DNA from: Myripristis murdjan
Taxonomy: Eukaryota; Chordata; Actinopteri; Holocentriformes; Holocentridae
NCBI RefSeq assembly: GCF_902150065.1
Contig: NC_043986.1
Coordinates: forward strand, 14,164,890-14,228,889
DNA length: 64,000 nt
Direction of reading: 5' to 3'
The translations under genes were made by a program, and so were the position numbers. Positions 33,331 through 48,300 of this stretch are shown here, piece by piece; positions within the stretch are counted from its first letter, which is position 1, and every line of letters begins with the position of its first letter. The notes below the pieces were generated by a model. It saw only the letters and a program-made list of their open reading frames with translations. It did no database searches and was not told where the DNA came from.

Positions 33331-33344
33331 GTTACCATGGCAAT
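33331..33344 (+). promoter_or_regulatory. RFX X-box candidate upstream of ttll9
   Basis: GTTACCATGGCAAT fits the RFX X-box consensus (GTTRCC, spacer, GGYAAC) at all but the last base. It lies 135-150 bp before the ttll9 start codon. RFX factors drive ciliary genes through such sites, and TTLL9 acts on cilia and flagella. Occupancy is inferred. Confidence 0.65.
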
Positions 33345-33478
33345 GGCTATTGTCAAACTCCGTGTACAGATATTGTAAACCCTCCTGATAACCGAGCCAG
33401 CCGCTACTACGTTATTACTCTGTTAAACCGTTAGTAAGTGGTGTGTTTTACCGCGGAGTGCCTATATTATTTAACGTT

Positions 33479-37675
<4,197 letters not shown>

Positions 37676-38045
37676 TTACGTACCAGATTTTTATGTTGCC
37701 ACTTGTCGACATTGCAGCATCTTTGGTTCATACTTAAATCACAAGTAGCCTACTCCCCTGTATGACAGATAATCTGATTGGATTTTGAAGCACCTTGAAA
37801 CAATTGTTTGTGTATTAACAAGGAAAAGCTGAAACAACTGTAACTCTTTGATGCTTTAAGTTATTAAGTTTATCTTAATGCTGCCCATGAATTATGTGAA
37901 GAGACGTGTGTTGGCAGTAATTCATAATTAATATACATATTAGCTTCATCAGTGGCCTTATCAACTGGTTATGTTTAATATAATGATTTCACAATGACAT
38001 TTGACAATGTACCTCATTAGAATATGAATCAACTTTTAAGTTGAA

Positions 38046-38051
38046 AATAAA
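38046..38051 (+). terminator. Poly(A) signal of ttll9
   Basis: AATAAA about 370 bp after the stop codon, followed by a GT-rich stretch (AGTCTGTTTGTC) that fits a downstream cleavage element. Confidence 0.7.
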
Positions 38052-38173
38052 GTCTGTTTGTCAAATATATATGCATTTATTTAATTACTGATTCATATTC
38101 ATAGAGTTAAGGCTTATTTGTACTCTTTGTTAAGAATGCCAAATGGATCAACTCCAACTGAGTGCAAAACATA

Positions 38174-38179
38174 TTTATT
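38174..38179 (-). terminator. Candidate poly(A) signal of fam217b
   Basis: AATAAA on the minus strand about 1.4 kb past the fam217b stop codon. Other minus-strand AATAAA-like sites (for example near 38930) could be used instead, so the length of the 3' UTR is open. Confidence 0.4.
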
Positions 38180-39568
38180 TCTATGCCTTACAAATACTTG
38201 CATTCAACATTGAGAAAATACATACCACAATCTTTCTGCGTGCGTGTCAATATATTGTACACATTTATAAGATCGCCACTCCTGTCCCCTGATCTATGGC
38301 TTCAGTACTTTACAGGAATATTAAGTGAGGAGATGCAATCTGAGCACACATCACAACATTTACATTGATGTAGTGTTGCCATGAATCAAGTGCACATGGT
38401 AAACCACAAGAAACTAATAAGACACTCTAATGTAAACACTGTATGCTAAAGACTGTTCAAGTATGTAGTGGAATACTAAGCTGATATATAAGACATTTTC
38501 CTTGTTATAGCGTAACTGCTATGATGTGGATCCTATCTGAAATTCCACTTAATCGCAGGATGACCAATGGTACAGTACAGTAGACATAAGGAAAAGATAC
38601 ATTCAGCTCTCTCGCTAACTATTTCACCTTCTGTGCATGGCAATGTAAACATAACAATGACAATGATGAATACAAGTCCAACACAACAGCTTTCATAAAT
38701 AGAACTATGGTATACAAAATTTGGAAAAATATGCATTTACATTCGTAGCAAACATTACACTGTCTCTCTTAAACAGCAGACAGAGCTCGGCTCTAGGCAA
38801 AATACATTGTCATAAACTACAATTCAAGCCTATTCAAACATGATAAGCCCTTATAACCAAAATTTCAAAACCATTGCACAAGTACATCTGAAAGTAAATA
38901 CATTATTTCAATACAACACCGTTTATTGCACCTCTTTCTTTTCAGCAAATGATGTTACATCTGAACACATCTTAAAAGATGAGGCACCAAAGAATAGATG
39001 AGAAGCAACATCAAGTTAAAAGTAAGAGCATCTGAGAACAAATACATTCCAACATCAAAAACAATTCCACTAGTAATGGCTGTGGTCTTAATCCGTGACA
39101 AAAATGTGATGATGTGTGTTGAAGTTCACAAACGATGACTTAGATTTCTACTGTTGAAAGCTGTCCAAGGGTAGATAGCATATACTGACAAACATGACTG
39201 CGCAGTGCAAGAGTTTAGTTTACATAAAAGCTGTACTTTGAGAATCCTAGTTCTGTGTCAAGTGCCTAGTGAGTCCTCTCTGACAAAATGATTTGTTACA
39301 GTGCAACTTGATGATTATAACAGTATTGTACATCTTGAATGAAAAATGTATAACTGTTCTATGAGATGGTCTTATTATGCTTTGCAATAATAGCTGTTTA
39401 ATCACTATTTGTTTTTGACCTTTTGAAGGCTGCAAACAACTGACTGATTTAGACTGCGGTGGAACAGTTATAACATGTTAGTAATACACTGATTACACAG
39501 AAAGCAAGCATAGATTCAAGCTCCTCTACCAAGTAACCTCTAAGTAAAGCTCTATAGGTTTATAGGGG

Positions 39569-41586
39569 TTACTTTGCAACAAAGTGCACGTTTTTTGCTT
39601 TGCCATTTTGCTTACTGCCCAGCGGTGCTTTGGAAAGAGATTGCGGCTCTTTAGTGGCTCTTTTCATGGCAGTTTTAGAGGTCTGACCTGCCTCTGTCCT
39701 CTGCCAGTCCTTATCTACTCTCTTGGAAGGGTTCACCTCTCGCTTACTTGCAGAGAAAACACGTTTCTCTGTGCTGGATGCTTTAGCACCACCAGGTTCC
39801 TTTTTCACATCTGTCTCAGAGTTAGCTCTGACCCGACCTTTCCTCATCTGACCTTTACTATTGGGGTTACTTCCTGGTTCCTGGGAGTGCTTGCGGACAT
39901 TGCCGACTGCCTGCATGTGTCTGAGATGACTCTTTCCTACGGAGGGGCTAACTGGGGTTTGAGCTCCCCCTCCCCCTCCCCCTCCTCCTTGTCCTCCTGT
40001 GCCCTGGCCTTCTGAGGAGGTGGCCCGGCTCTCACTGCTGCTCCTCTTGGCTGGTGCCCCAGGTCTGGCTCTGCGCTCAAGCAGTGGGCTGAGCCGTGAA
40101 TGGCGCTGATAGGCATAGGCCGAGCAGCTCCCGTTGCACAATGGGTAACGGATGTGACAGTGAGGACAGACTGGGAAGCGGGAAAGCTGGTGCTGGGCAG
40201 CAGCAGGCGATGGGGGGTTGTTGACAGGAGCGAGTGGGAAGGCTCGCTGGCTGTGCCGCAGCCCTTTAGGAGAGTTTAGACGGGTCGGGGGTGCTGTGTG
40301 AGGCCTGGATGAGTGAGCCGTGGTGGAGGAGGGGAAACCTTGTGGCCTTGGACGAGCCCCGGGTGGGCGGTTACTCTCTGCTTGCACTGTCTGGATCTGG
40401 AGCCACTCCAGCTGCAGCAGCCTCTCCAGGTACTTTTCTAGGGGCCCTACAGGCTTGGGCCTGGGGGCACCACGGCCCTCTGTGTGTAGAAATACTGCAA
40501 GCTGTCGCAGGCTCCAGCTGTTGAAGGGAGGAGGCAGGAAGTCTGGGTAGCTGTACGTGGGTTTCTCACTCTCGTCTCCATCACCCACAGCACCTCGAGG
40601 TCCTGGGAAGTCTGGTGGGAAGTCATTAGTGTTGATGACCTCGGCCCGGAGGTTAAGGTGAGGAGGAGTGCAGGGGGTACAGGGGGAGGGCAATATGGGC
40701 AGCCTCTCGGAGTCTGACAGATCACTGGCACTGTCAGTGTCATCTTCTTTCTGGTTGTAGTGCTGTTGTAGTGTCTCCGGGGTTGGGGCTGGGGAATGCA
40801 TTTGGGGGTGTGCTGGCAACTGGCGCAGCCCTGCAATTGGGGAGAGTGGCAGGGAGAGGGCTCGCCGATTCTTGCCCATGCCCCCACGATTCTGGTCTAG
40901 CTCACTGCAGCATTGTGAAATCCGTTGAGTTTCTCGTTTTTCTTCTTTCCTCTGCGTGGATAAGTGTTTGCGGAGTTGAGGTCTCAAAGCTCCCTCTTCT
41001 TCAGGGCTGTAGAGAGAGAAGAGTGTGAGGAAAAACCTAATAGGATTTTAACCACATCTAGTACTTCAATAAGAATCAAATCCATTCCCCAAGACATACC
41101 TTGATAGTTTGCTTGTATTTCGTGTGGCACCAGTTTTGACCCTTCCCCCTCTTGACTGAGTACCCTGTTAAAAACATCATAAGGGAAATTGGGTGATTAT
41201 TTCTAACACTGAGTATTATGAAGCCTGTAACACAGAGGACAATGTTGGGGGGAAACTGAGAAACCAGTCACTCACCCTCTGGACTGCTGGCACTGTGTCC
41301 TTATCCTGACCTGGCCCCGAGAGGCCATTTTTCACTTGGCTTGTTTTCTTCATCTTGTTACCTTTCTTTGAACTATGGAAACAAGGCAGTGATTCGTCAA
41401 GCTCGCCTTTATGTCTCTGTGGCAGTATTTAAAAAGGGGCTAGTGCTGTCTTATTTAATCATTGTGGAATGAGGCCTACCTGGTCACTGGCCCGGTATTT
41501 TCAGCGTTTTTAACCCGTATCTTCTCTTTAGAAACGACGCGTTTCAGTGTCGTGGATGCTGTGCGCTCCTGCATGATGGGTCCCAT
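39569..41586 (-). CDS. fam217b: FAM217B-like protein
   Basis: Orthologue of human FAM217B (C20orf177), a largely disordered protein without established function. Minus-strand coding exons: 41586-41480, 41372-41276, 41164-41100, 41006-39569, with phases 2, 0 and 2 consistent, giving 568 residues. The family core is clear: DSASDLSDSERLPILPSP (about 181-198), LNLRAEVI (207-214) and YPDFLPPPFNSWSLRQLA (243-260), then LEKYLERLLQLEWLQIQTVQ near 279-298. Human FAM217B has DSASDLSDSERIPIPPSP and LIQLEWLQVQTVQ at the same places. A CxxC-x6-CxxxC cluster (C370, C373, C380, C384) follows, then a basic, Ser/Gly-rich C-terminus with a run of about nine Gly. It faces ppp1r3d head-to-head as in human. The start ATG is the first in the exon; a second in-frame ATG lies four codons later. 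Confidence 0.93.
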
Positions 41587-42020
41587 GTTGCAGGTCGCAA
41601 GAGGGCTGTTGTTTTGAGTCCACTACAAATAAAACAACACTGTAGCTATAGAACCCAACCTACATCTCTAATCACAGAGTCTACTTTTAGAATGAGGCTA
41701 AAAACGTCCATTTTCTCAAAAGTGCTGCAATGCATCATGCGCAGATGTCGAAAAGTAGACTGCACGGATGCACTATACTCCGTCTCGGGGGTGTCTGTCG
41801 TCGAGTAGCGTCTCTGTTCAATTGCAATGCAACAATTTTTTAAAGAAAAAACGTGTGCAAGCGTCCCTGAGTTACAACTAACATTCTCCTTGACATGAGA
41901 AAAATGCAAGGCGGTCAAACGGCGAATACGCTTTGTTTGGCTCGTCGTCCCTGTCAGATAGGTTTGTTTACCTGCTGCTGACTGGCTCGCTGCCTGCCTC
42001 AAGAGTAGGATTCGAGGAGG

Positions 42021-42039
42021 ATTATGGGACTTGTAGTGC
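42021..42039 (-). promoter_or_regulatory. ZNF143/SBS-like promoter motif
   Basis: The minus strand reads GCACTACAAGTCCCATAAT, close to the ZNF143/THAP11 motif (ACTACAATTCCCAGAATGC). It lies about 440 bp upstream of the fam217b start codon, in the intergenic region shared with ppp1r3d. Such motifs are common at vertebrate promoters, often bidirectional ones. Function here is inferred. Confidence 0.5.
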
Positions 42040-42835
42040 AAGTAACGAAGAGTCTCTCATATAAACGAAATATAGAGAGATTTTCGGATGTCGTGGCTGA
42101 ATATTTACACGTGATGACACGTTAAAGACGGAAAACGCAAAATGTGTGTTTTCAAAAAGGTGGAAAATTGAAGCAAGTATGACTATTAAATCATTATATA
42201 CTCAATTTCCCATGCAACTTCATCAGTACTCTGGCCCCTTTGCAACTTCCAAGTAATGGAGCGCATGTTTGCTGATCTGCAACGCGAACATGCGCAAAGC
42301 TTGCATGTGTTGCGGACAGTTAGAAGCGTTGACGTGTTTTACAAATCTGCTCTCTGTGTGGAGCCTTCTGGCGGAGACTTCATGGCGCACGAAAATGCGC
42401 AGCTCTAATGAAATATATCCGTAAATGGAGGACCAGGCTTCTGCTTCAGCCTGCAAAATAGATTTGACGATCGCTTTTTAGCATTTACTGGTGAGGTGTT
42501 GTAATGTCCACTGATACCGCACCACAAAGCAGCCAATAATGTCAGATAGGCTGTACAATAAATATGCGTAAGGACAGCGCGATAAACATACAGTCACGTA
42601 CTGAAGTCCCTGAGTACACACCCATTCTTTTCCTGCTATAAAGCGTGAAGATTTCAGTTTCAATAAAACAGCCTGATTTTATGGTTTCACATGTTACACT
42701 TAAGACGAATCAGTGAATATTGCGCTAGTGTGCTTTTTAGTTATAGTTATATATATGATTTTTGTGGCATGTCGCTAATGAACTATGCACATTCACTTTC
42801 TTTCTAGGTGAGCAGGACACCGGTTAACAAAGAAT

Positions 42836-43756
42836 ATGGATAGAGGATGGTATATTGGACAGGAGAGGATTGCCTGCAGGAAATCTGTACAGCAGTTCTC
42901 TCACCCCCACAGCAATGTCTCAAGGCCCTGCATGACTGTCAACCTGACAGAGATGCTTCGGGCTAATAAACCTGATGCAGAGAGGAAGCCAATTCAAATA
43001 CGCCCCCCAAGTCCCAGAGTCTCTATGCCAAAGGAACTAGCGTTCCACCGGAGTCTCTCCTGTGAACCCTTGCCCAAACCCATCATCCGAAGACGCTCAC
43101 ACTCTGTGCCCTCCTCCACAGACAAGAAGCACTCCAGAAACACTGGCGTGCGTTTTGTAGACTCTCTTGGGCTCGACCTGGAAGACATCAAGCTCTTCAA
43201 AACGGGAGATGATCCATTTGTACCACAACATGTCACCTTTAAGTTATTGATGGGTGCAGAGTTGGCAGATGGAAGGCACTTTGAGATCTCTTTGCCATAC
43301 CTGAAACCAGTTTTTGCACAACAGCCTGGTGACCAACCAGAATTTCTGAATCGCCTTTGTTGGCAGAAAGTGTGCCTGGAAAGGGTATTGTGTTTTGAGC
43401 TGGGCATCATTGGAATCACCCAGGTCCTCAATTTAGACTTTGAGAAAGAAGTCAGAGCCCGCTATTCCTTCACAGAGTGGAAGAGCTGCACAGAAACTAA
43501 GGCCTCCTGGGTGAACACAACCACCAAGTCCTGGGATGGAGGAGGAGGCCAGTGCAGTTGTGATACTTTTCGTTTCCATCTCCCTGTGCCACCTTTTCTG
43601 CAGCCTGGGGCAGTGTTAGAGTTTGCCATCCAGTACAAAGTCTGTGGGACTGAATACTGGGACAACAATGACGGGCAAAACTATAAGTTAGTTTGTCATA
43701 ACTACAAGCTCACTGTGCCCAGAGAATGTGAAGATAGCATGGTGCACTTCATTTAG
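42836..43756 (+). CDS. ppp1r3d: Protein phosphatase 1 regulatory subunit 3D
   Basis: Glycogen-targeting subunit that brings protein phosphatase 1 to glycogen, promoting glycogen synthase activity. A single coding exon encodes 306 residues (human 299). An AG acceptor at 42808 suggests a spliced 5' UTR, as the ATG lies 28 bases into the exon. The RVxF PP1-docking motif is VRF at 105-107, in GVRFVDSLGLDLE. A basic Ser-rich stretch RRRSHS (85-90) resembles the 14-3-3/phosphorylation region of the human protein. The C-terminal half is a CBM21 carbohydrate-binding module (about 160-290) with LGIIGITQVLNLDFEKEV (189-206), YSFTEWKS (210-217) and the glycogen-binding EYWDNNDGQNY (273-283). It ends in the family HFI. 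AATAAA at 44115 is the likely poly(A) signal. Confidence 0.96.
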   Translation: MDRGWYIGQERIACRKSVQQFSHPHSNVSRPCMTVNLTEMLRANKPDAERKPIQIRPPSPRVSMPKELAFHRSLSCEPLPKPIIRRRSHSVPSSTDKKHSRNTGVRFVDSLGLDLEDIKLFKTGDDPFVPQHVTFKLLMGAELADGRHFEISLPYLKPVFAQQPGDQPEFLNRLCWQKVCLERVLCFELGIIGITQVLNLDFEKEVRARYSFTEWKSCTETKASWVNTTTKSWDGGGGQCSCDTFRFHLPVPPFLQPGAVLEFAIQYKVCGTEYWDNNDGQNYKLVCHNYKLTVPRECEDSMVHFI

Positions 43757-45357
43757 GATGCTGAAGGAAAAAAAGCAGACCGCTTTAGAGCACTTTACAA
43801 TTGCTGTCAGCTTTTGATAGTTTATATATGCACTGTAACATATGATGTTTGCTCCTTTGCATAACTAGGCAGACTGAGGGTTTGTTTGAATCAAATTCTT
43901 TTAGATTCAGGCTTCAACTCTGATCTGAGTTATCCAAGGTCAAAGTACCACACTAAAACACCACCAGTGCACCAACAGACTGTAACTGTAGTGCCATGCT
44001 TTTACTTTTGTGCTGTTTGTCATCAAGATTTACAGAGGTCAGAAAATACTTCTGCACACTTGTGTCAAAACTGTCTTGAAGCAGGTGCATGAGAGGAAAA
44101 CTACAACTTTAGGCAATAAAGAAAATCCGACAGTCTTCCTGCAATAATGTCCTAGTTGGAAGTTAAACCAGTGTGCAGGATTTTTTCTCTATTTAAGAAT
44201 TGCACAAAATTTTATTGGGGTCCTGCTGTTTTTCTTTCTTTTTTTATTATTTTATTTCAGTTTTTTAATTGCACTTTTGGGACATATAATGAAACTGACA
44301 CCACTGAGAAGAATACATCCACTGTTAAATATTCAGTGATACTGAAAGAAATGCACTGCCTTCCTTTGTACCTTTTGGGTATTTGACATAAATCAAGCCA
44401 AATAACCAGTTTATTAGACACAATTTTAATGGGGTATATTAACTCAGAAATTAATTCACTGATTATTTTGTATAAGATTAAAGCACATTTATGCATATAT
44501 GCGTGTCTCAGTGTCTCCGTGTTATAGGCCTTTTGATTTATATTCTTCCCTCGTGGTTGACATTATTATTACTGATCATATTGTTGTCAAACACATTACT
44601 AATCTTAGTGTTTGTTATTGCTGTTGTTTCGCGCATGCGTGTTAGAGGTGATATTTTCGCGCTCCCCGGCTTTATGAAAACCTGAGATGACGAAACAGGT
44701 ACTTCGTGTGAGTTAATTTCCTCTTTGACGACATCATCTACCTAATTCCACAGTAACTGGTCTGTTATTTATACACTAAGATTTTCTTCTGAACATTTTT
44801 ACTCGTTTAGCGCTAGCAATTAATCAGCAATTTATTTGGCCAGCGTCGTTTGCAGTAAGCCAGCGCTAGCAAGACAGTGGCTGGACGGAAGCCAAAAACG
44901 GACGCTGTATCCCCTGTAGTTGAACGTTAGCCGTTAAGTTAATTACGTTAGCCTCTCCAGGTTAACTGCGCTGATGAGATAAATTGACGATGTTAATGTT
45001 TAGCTTAAAATACCAAAATCAACCCAACTCAGTCAGTGTAGACATAAGTTGCTTATAGCCCCATTCATGAGGCGCACCAACATTTAAGTCAGTGCCAGTG
45101 GAAATACTCTTATCTTACTAAGTGAGTTTTTATATTGTATTGAAAGTATGCCACGCAACAGAAACACACTCAAGGTGCCACCAAGCAGTTATTCCTCGGG
45201 AGCTGCCTAGCGGTAACAATATGGCATAAGCTGCCTATGTGTCCTTTAGACAGTGAGTGCTTAGTAAGATGTTACCCCCGCCTCTCTTTTATTATTGTCG
45301 TTAGCTTGAAGACTGAAGTGCCAGAACAGCAGTGAACGACCTCTCTCCGTGGGAGGA
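43757..45357. other. ppp1r3d 3' UTR and sycp2 promoter / 5' UTR interval
   Basis: The left part is the ppp1r3d 3' UTR to about 44140 (AATAAA at 44115-44120). The right part holds a small CpG-containing region at 44625-44670 with two TTTCGCGC elements and an NRF1-like GCGCATGCG. A likely 5' UTR intron of sycp2 runs from the donor ACAG|GTACTT at about 44699 to the acceptor at 45304. No protein-coding gene is seen here. Confidence 0.6.
44626..44662 (+). promoter_or_regulatory. E2F-like and NRF1-like sites upstream of sycp2
   Basis: GTTTCGCGC (44626-44634) and TTTTCGCGC (44654-44662) match the E2F core TTTSGCGC. CGCGCATGCG between them resembles an NRF1 site. Some meiotic genes are held silent in somatic cells by E2F6 at such sites. 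The link to sycp2 is inference from position, just before a probable 5' UTR exon. Confidence 0.5.
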
Positions 45358-48300
45358 ATGGCATCTAGTCAAGCAGAACAGGTGAGAATACAAACCTTGG
45401 AAGTATAGCGAAAACATACACTGAAAGAATAATCACATATGGTGAACTGATACTGCTCTACTCTTAAGAGATATGTGTCTTAATAGTTTTTTTTTTAATC
45501 CCTTTTCATGTGAAGTTGGAGAAACTTGTTGATGAGGTGCTGAAGAGTAGAAATTTACAAGTACTGGATGCATTTTTGCAAGAGGATATTCATGAGGAGG
45601 CCACCTTAAAATGTTCTAAACAGTTCCTCACCAAATTGGACAAACTTGTCACCAGGGTAAGATATGACGCTGTACATCAACTAGTATGTCATTGTTCTGT
45701 ATTATTTGGAAGTGGAAAGATAACTCTGTCATTTCAATTTATGTAGGGTTTAGATCAAAAGGATGTCAAATCTGCCAGTTTGGGTCTCACAGTCATCTGC
45801 AAATATGGGAAAAACCTGTTGCTGTCTGGAGGTCAAGGGCTACCAGGAATCATCACTCAGGGACTGGTCAAAAAGATAAGTATATAAATACAACCATCAC
45901 CTATACACCTCCTATTCTAAGATACATTATTTCATGAGTACTGTAAATACACCTGCATGCATCTGTCACGTTGTTGATAGAAACATCTTGTGTGCACATG
46001 TTGCATTGGTTTGAGAAGTGCAGGCAGCTTTGGACCCAGGGCGGTCCACAAAGAGATGGGGCCTTGCTTAACCTTTCTGAGGACTTCTTCGATTCATTAA
46101 TGGTGAGCTCATTTTCAGCAGGAAAGCTCACTTTGTGTGATAAAACACTGTACAAATTGACTAAATCTGCCATTTTGGCATCTGCAATCTGACATTATTT
46201 TCTTCCCTCTTTCTTTTAGATTGTTCATGAAGCATGCAAAGAGGGTATGTTTAAACTGCTTTGAGATCTATATTTTGATTTGTTTTCCTTCCTCAGCCTA
46301 CATCTTTGTTAATTTTTGCTTATTTAGATCTGTTTGGAAGTTGATGATGAACATGCACTCATTCTGTTTCAGTTCCTGAATGATGTTGTAACATAAAATC
46401 ATGAATTAACTATCCCTTAATTATTTATCTAACAAAATGTAAACCAGAAGATGTCACTTGAAGCTCTTTGATCTCTTGGTTCCATGAGGGATAGGGAACC
46501 TGCATGCCACATGTGAATGTTGTTTGAAAATCCTGCTGACTGTGGTTTTGTTCTGCACATTGTTGTTGTCTGGTGGACGTGACCCTCATGTAGTATAAAA
46601 TCATAGGAAGAGTGTTGGTATTTTTAATTTATCCGACAAGACAAGTTTCTTATAACCATCTGAAAGCATGAATGCGGGCTTTATCCCAGTATTGACTCAA
46701 CATGTGTTCACAGCAACATATGAAATCACCGAATCCCTTTTGTATCCCATTGGCCAACTGGCTGCTGATCCCAGAGTCTACATCCTGATTCAAAAAGAGG
46801 TGTGGAACAGTTTTAATGAATACTATATTTTGCTGAAGTGGCATTAAGTCAAATGGGTCAGGTGGTTACTATGAAATTAACATGTTTGTAATGTCTTCAT
46901 AGGCTATTCGTAAATTCAACCATATTCTGGACAAAATCCCTGCAGAGCTAAAGAAAGAAAAGAAGATCCTATCATCTCAGGAGGCCTCAGATGTCATGTA
47001 TGTGACAGGAATTACTTCATAGAGAATATATATTTTTAAAAGGATAGATCTTGGGTCTAAGATTGTGATGAACTGTATTGTAGTACCCACAAATACTTTT
47101 GAATTCTTCTGAGTTCTGTCTGTTTGTCGTTTTTCCATAGGATCAAACTGGCCGGCCAGATATTGGATTGCGGTGGTAATTTTTTTGGACTGCTAGATCT
47201 CTCAGTAATTTAACCACACTTAAACACAAAAACATACAAACACATTTTGTTTTTGTCAGATTATGATTTGCAGATTGCCTTAATGGAGGCACTTTGCAGA
47301 ATGGCCACACCCAACCAAAGGAAGCAGCTGGCAGGCCACTGGTTCAGCATGGAGTATGTGGCCAAGGCCTTTGTCAAGATCCGCGATTCTCAGTTTGAAA
47401 CGGTAAAAACAAATGCTTTCTAGCCGAGAACGTTATCTTTGCCTCGTAGAACTTGCATTTAAATGTTGTTACACTACAATGGTATTATATATAATATTTC
47501 TAGTTTCATGGAAAAGTGTGTGATTTCAGGATTGCCGCAAGTTTCTGAACTTGGTGAATGGGATGCAGGGAGACAAAAGAAGGTACTTTACAAATACATC
47601 ATAGCTCACTCTTAGCCAAAGGAGATTTCGGGGAAATCCAGGGGTACAGAAGGTGGCCAGTAAAATGAATAATGAACAGGTCCTTGAAAAGATTTGGGCA
47701 CCCATGTCATCAGTGAAACTATTTTTTTTTCTCTAATGCTAATGACAGATTTGCAATACTGAATAACACTGTTCTCTCTGCCTTCAGAGTCTTTTCTTAC
47801 CCTTGTTTGGAGGTTTTTGTAGACAAACATGAGGTCAGTATCATCATAGGCATCATTAGTAGCAGCATTAATCTTTTTCTTTTCTGTGGAGAATAATGTT
47901 AAGGTATTCAGCTTGCTAAGTCAACCATTAACAAACAGCTTTTAGCAGATTGCATACATTGTACATAGAGGCACTACATATACAACACTGTGAAAACTAT
48001 GGACGGTGTGTTACAATCATGACAAGAAGTGTCTTTTTATATTGCCATAGTAAAACAGAATCACAGAAATGAATGCCATCTAATAAATGAAGCCAGAAGT
48101 GGATTCTTCCATTGTATGCCATCATGAAGATTTATTTCTATATGTGAGGAGAATTTAATCAAATGAATTATTGCAGCTAAGATTTGAAGACTGAGGGTAA
48201 ATTATTATAATAATACAGCTCAGTAGAGAACAGAAGTGATTTGTAATTTTCTTGCCATTTTTCATGATATGCCTGTATATTGCAGAGACTGTTTAAGAGT

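Larger units (their letters stand above)
18966..33478. other. Gene-poor interval between edn3 and ttll9
   Basis: No intact host gene is recognised. Identified contents are listed separately: piggyBac-type element, two LINE remnants, a palindrome, other dispersed repeats, CA and CT microsatellites, an inverted copy of sycp2 exons and the ttll9 promoter. The left end, just beyond edn3 exon 1, should include its promoter, but I found no convincing TATA box there. Two exon-like segments (26107-26169 minus, 27474-27561 plus) have splice signals but no protein I know. Other parts, such as 21300-23600 and 27600-29200, show only unique AT-rich DNA. Confidence 0.6.

Noticed and set aside
39584-40015. 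143-codon open frame on the plus strand
   Set aside because: It lies antisense to the long last exon of fam217b, whose codon pattern and homology explain the absence of stops.
45880-45980. Ordinary GT-AG intron for sycp2 intron 3
   Set aside because: It would keep the frame but insert seven residues into a block that otherwise aligns with human without a gap, and its donor (AA|GTATAT) is weak. Kept as the main alternative, not ruled out.
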